DNA from: M0108 sp964523415
GTDB taxonomy: Bacteria; Pseudomonadota; Gammaproteobacteria; Chromatiales; Chromatiaceae
NCBI GenBank assembly: GCA_964523415.1
Contig: CAZFZB010000095.1
Location: 1 to 11,239, forward strand
Direction of reading: 5' to 3'
DNA length: 11,239 nt
The position numbers were made by a program, and so were the translations under genes. Under the pieces are notes generated by a model. It had not been told where the DNA came from, did not search any database, and saw only the letters and a list, made by a program, of their open reading frames with translations. Shown here piece by piece: positions 9,601 to 11,239 of this stretch. Positions within the stretch are counted from its first letter, which is position 1. Each line of letters starts with the position of its first letter.

Positions 9601-10113
9601 GGCACTGCCCCTGGCCTGGGTAACGATGGCCCCTTTGCGCAGGTCGGGGTCGACCAGGGCCTTAAGGGTGGCCTCCTCATCCCACCCCGGGGCGTCGCTG
9701 GTGTCCACCAGGATACTCCCCTCGGGATCGAGGAGCAGGATGCGTCGGTAGATGGCGGTCCCGTCGATGCGCTTGCGCTCCATCAGCGCCAGGAAGTTGG
9801 TCTTGATGAAGCGCAGATCGGCCTTCTGGGACAGGAAGATGCCCTTGGCCTGGTTGTCGGAATAGACCAGGATCTCGCGGGATAGGATGAGGTTCTGCAA
9901 ATCATCCATGCGTTCCGCAAAGAAATAGGCCAGGGCCCCCGCGCGCCGCTCGGTCTCCTGATGGATCTTGTCGCGCAAGAGTTCTTGCAGGCCGGCTGCG
10001 GCCTGAAAGTTACTGTAGAGCAGGAAGACGACATAGCCCAGCAGGGTCAACCCCGCCAGGATGGTGACGACGGCATTCTGGCGGGAAAGTGTTGCTGTGG
10101 GCGGGAGGGTCAT
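6664..10113 (-). CDS. Hybrid sensor histidine kinase: periplasmic sensor-PAS-HisKA-HATPase-REC-REC-HPt
   Basis: Complete 1149-aa inner-membrane phosphorelay kinase. By residue: TM1 about 15-33; periplasmic sensor about 38-290, Cache-like in style ([18 protein letters not shown] at 123-140); TM2 295-314; charged coiled linker 318-362; PAS about 363-475 (DYTYDW-like core [19 protein letters not shown]), followed by ISSIRDVS-type end at 469-476; HisKA with His507 in [11 protein letters not shown]; HATPase with N620/N624, DTGIGI from D658 and GGTGLGL (687-693); receiver 1 with D750/D751, phospho-Asp799, Lys851; receiver 2 with D901/D902, phospho-Asp945, Lys999; HPt with [13 protein letters not shown] and phospho-His1089. 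Receiver 1 has Ser in place of the usual Thr (MLSS), a common tolerated change. All relay residues are present, so the protein can in principle run His-Asp-His internally and pass phosphate to an outside regulator; none is encoded here. The upstream neighbour is a binding-protein gene 93 nt away; the Shine-Dalgarno is weak. The signal sensed is unknown. Confidence 0.96.
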   Translation of the reverse strand: [1149 protein letters not shown]

Positions 10114-10156
10114 CGCCTGGATACGACCTCAAGGATGGGATCAGGTCTGTCGCAAC

Positions 10157-10201
10157 CCGGCTGGAGCCCCGGCTTCGCCTTGGCAGACCGGGGCCAACCG
10201 G
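10157..10201 (-). other. Intercistronic stem-loop between binding-protein and kinase genes
   Basis: An inverted repeat pairs 10188-10201 with 10157-10172: an inner 7-bp GC stem (GCCCCGG with CCGGGGC) and an outer 7-bp stem with one G-U pair, separated by a 2-nt bulge, around a 15-nt loop. It lies about 5 nt after the binding-protein stop codon. No T-run follows on the minus strand, so it does not look like a standard intrinsic terminator. It may instead protect the 3' end of the binding-protein message, giving more binding protein than kinase, as is known for some transport operons. That role is inferred. Confidence 0.6.
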
Positions 10202-10206
10202 CGAGG

Positions 10207-11118
10207 CTAGTGTTTGGCAGCGAGGAAGTTCGGGAAGTAGTCGGAGACGAAGGGGTAGTACTTCTCTACCAGGGACTTAAAGCTGCCATCGGCACGCATC
10301 TCGGCCAACATCTTGTCGAACTCGGCGCGTAATTGCGGTGAGTCCTTCCGAAAGGCCGGGGCCATATCCTGCTCCTCACTCACTGGGCCTATGATCTTCA
10401 TCTCCCCGGGCCACTTCTGCAGGGCCACCAAGGCATCGGGGACATCGAGCAGGGTCAATTCGGACTTATTGGCTATCATAGCCGGGGCCAGCTCGTTGAG
10501 ACCGCCTTCGAAGAGCGTGATCTTGGCCCCGGTCTTCTCGATATCGTACAGGCTCGGGTCCAGGCAGGTCCCGACCTTGCCCATCAAGGACTTGTCCTTG
10601 AGTACCGACTTGGTGGCAAGGATGTCATCGGCCAGGGACCGGGTGGGACGGACCGGCGATACCGGGGAGTCGGAGCGCGAGACCAGCCAGACCTGGTTGG
10701 GGAAGGTTACGCCCCCGAAGTTCACCACCTTCTCCCGCCAGGGGATGACGGTCACCCCGTTGGCCAATACATCTCCCTTGATGGGGACCTCAGCAAGCAC
10801 CTCGATATCGTCGCCGTGGACCTTGATCTTGTGACCAGTGAGGTCACCAAAGGCTACCGGCCAATCGGTCTTGACATATTCGTAGCGTACCCCAAGGCGT
10901 TTGGCGAGGAGTTGCATCAGCTCCACATCCATGCCGTCACCAGCACCGGTGACGAAATTGGCATAGGGAATACCTAAGTGGCGCAGAACGCCAGCCGCCT
11001 TGATTTCATCGAGGTCGATGACGGCGGCCCTGGCTGCGGGTACCGACAAGGTCATAGCCAGGGCGAACAGAAAGGCGGACGCAAGGCGACCGCGGGGAGA
11101 TTGGGTCTGGGTGGTCAT
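10207..11118 (-). CDS. Periplasmic solute-binding protein, family 3 (amino-acid-binding-like)
   Basis: A 303-aa exported protein. The ATG at 11118 is chosen because AAGGAGG sits 5 nt before it and because it places a clean Sec signal peptide at the N-terminus; an upstream in-frame ATG at 11211 would add 31 non-signal residues. The signal peptide has R10/R11, a hydrophobic core 13-25 and an ARA site, with predicted cleavage after Ala31. The mature part has the SBP_bac_3 pattern: LDEIKAAGVLRHLGIPYANF near the start, GMDVELMQLLAKRLG (62-76), VTVIPWREKVVNF (122-134) in place of the usual TxTPERxxxVDF, and a C-terminal MRADGSFKSLVEKYYP (274-289). It has no lipobox, so it should be soluble in the periplasm. 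No ABC permease or ATPase gene is in the window, and the next gene is a hybrid kinase, so it may be a co-sensor rather than a transporter part. The ligand cannot be predicted. Confidence 0.92.
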   Translation of the reverse strand: MTTQTQSPRGRLASAFLFALAMTLSVPAARAAVIDLDEIKAAGVLRHLGIPYANFVTGAGDGMDVELMQLLAKRLGVRYEYVKTDWPVAFGDLTGHKIKVHGDDIEVLAEVPIKGDVLANGVTVIPWREKVVNFGGVTFPNQVWLVSRSDSPVSPVRPTRSLADDILATKSVLKDKSLMGKVGTCLDPSLYDIEKTGAKITLFEGGLNELAPAMIANKSELTLLDVPDALVALQKWPGEMKIIGPVSEEQDMAPAFRKDSPQLRAEFDKMLAEMRADGSFKSLVEKYYPFVSDYFPNFLAAKH

Positions 11119-11123
11119 CGCAT

Positions 11124-11130
11124 CCTCCTT
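11124..11130 (-). promoter_or_regulatory. Ribosome-binding site of the solute-binding protein gene
   Basis: AAGGAGG on the minus strand, 5 nt before the ATG at 11118. It is the only strong Shine-Dalgarno among the four genes and decides the start in favour of the shorter, signal-peptide-bearing protein. It implies high translation of the binding protein relative to the kinases. Confidence 0.9.
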
Positions 11131-11239
11131 GGAAGGGTTTTTGCTGTATGAAGGCTGGGGAGGAGTAAAGGGGTAGGAATTCCCACCACTTTGGCGACGA
11201 TAACACCCCAAGAAGAGTCACTGCAAGGGCAAGGCGCGA

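Noticed and set aside
1..10113. The two hybrid kinases as a recent gene duplication
   Set aside because: Their HisKA and receiver cores are alike (shared [20 protein letters not shown]), but this motif is widespread in the family, the sensor parts are unrelated and the nucleotide sequences differ throughout.
11119..11239. Promoter for the binding-protein gene (TTGCAG about 18 nt before TATCGT)
   Set aside because: The match is 3 of 6 and 4 of 6 to consensus, which is too weak to assert, and the upstream context is cut by the window edge.

Overview
The window is a GC-rich bacterial chromosome segment with all four genes on the minus strand. It reads like a Gammaproteobacterium, possibly a metabolically flexible aquatic or sulfur-type lineage. 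This rests only on codon style and on the abundance of large Cache-type hybrid sensor kinases, so the taxonomic guess is weak. It is a draft assembly: a run of exactly 100 N sits inside one gene. I see no rRNA, tRNA, CRISPR array, transposase or phage gene.

In transcription order (right to left) the layout is: (1) a periplasmic solute-binding protein of family 3 with a Sec signal peptide (10207-11118); (2) a 1149-aa membrane hybrid histidine kinase with periplasmic sensor, PAS, HisKA, HATPase, two receiver domains and an HPt domain (6664-10113); (3) glycogen/maltodextrin phosphorylase GlgP (3809-6426, split by the N gap); (4) a second, larger hybrid kinase starting 18 nt after the glgP stop, whose 3' end leaves the window at base 1. 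This last gene is one open frame of 1263 codons that I translated by hand. It carries two separate periplasmic sensing regions, HisKA, HATPase and two receiver domains.

The N gap is not missing sequence. The 55 bases on each side of it are identical, so the two contigs overlap. Removing the 100 N and one copy of the overlap restores a continuous 820-aa phosphorylase with the normal family C-terminus. As deposited, the gap shifts the frame and would make an annotator call a wrong C-terminus and a wrong stop.

The likely biology is a glycogen-degrading enzyme placed between two multi-step phosphorelay sensors, with a periplasmic binding protein at the head of the cluster. The tight glgP-kinase junction supports co-transcription of those two. 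The binding protein and the first kinase also look like an operon, with a strong stem-loop between them. A 237-nt spacer separates the first kinase from glgP and could hold a separate promoter. That extracellular nutrient sensing is coupled to glycogen use is an inference from gene order. The most unusual protein feature is in the second kinase: a single-Cache module appears inserted inside another periplasmic sensor domain. I found no clear sign of a wholly new system.
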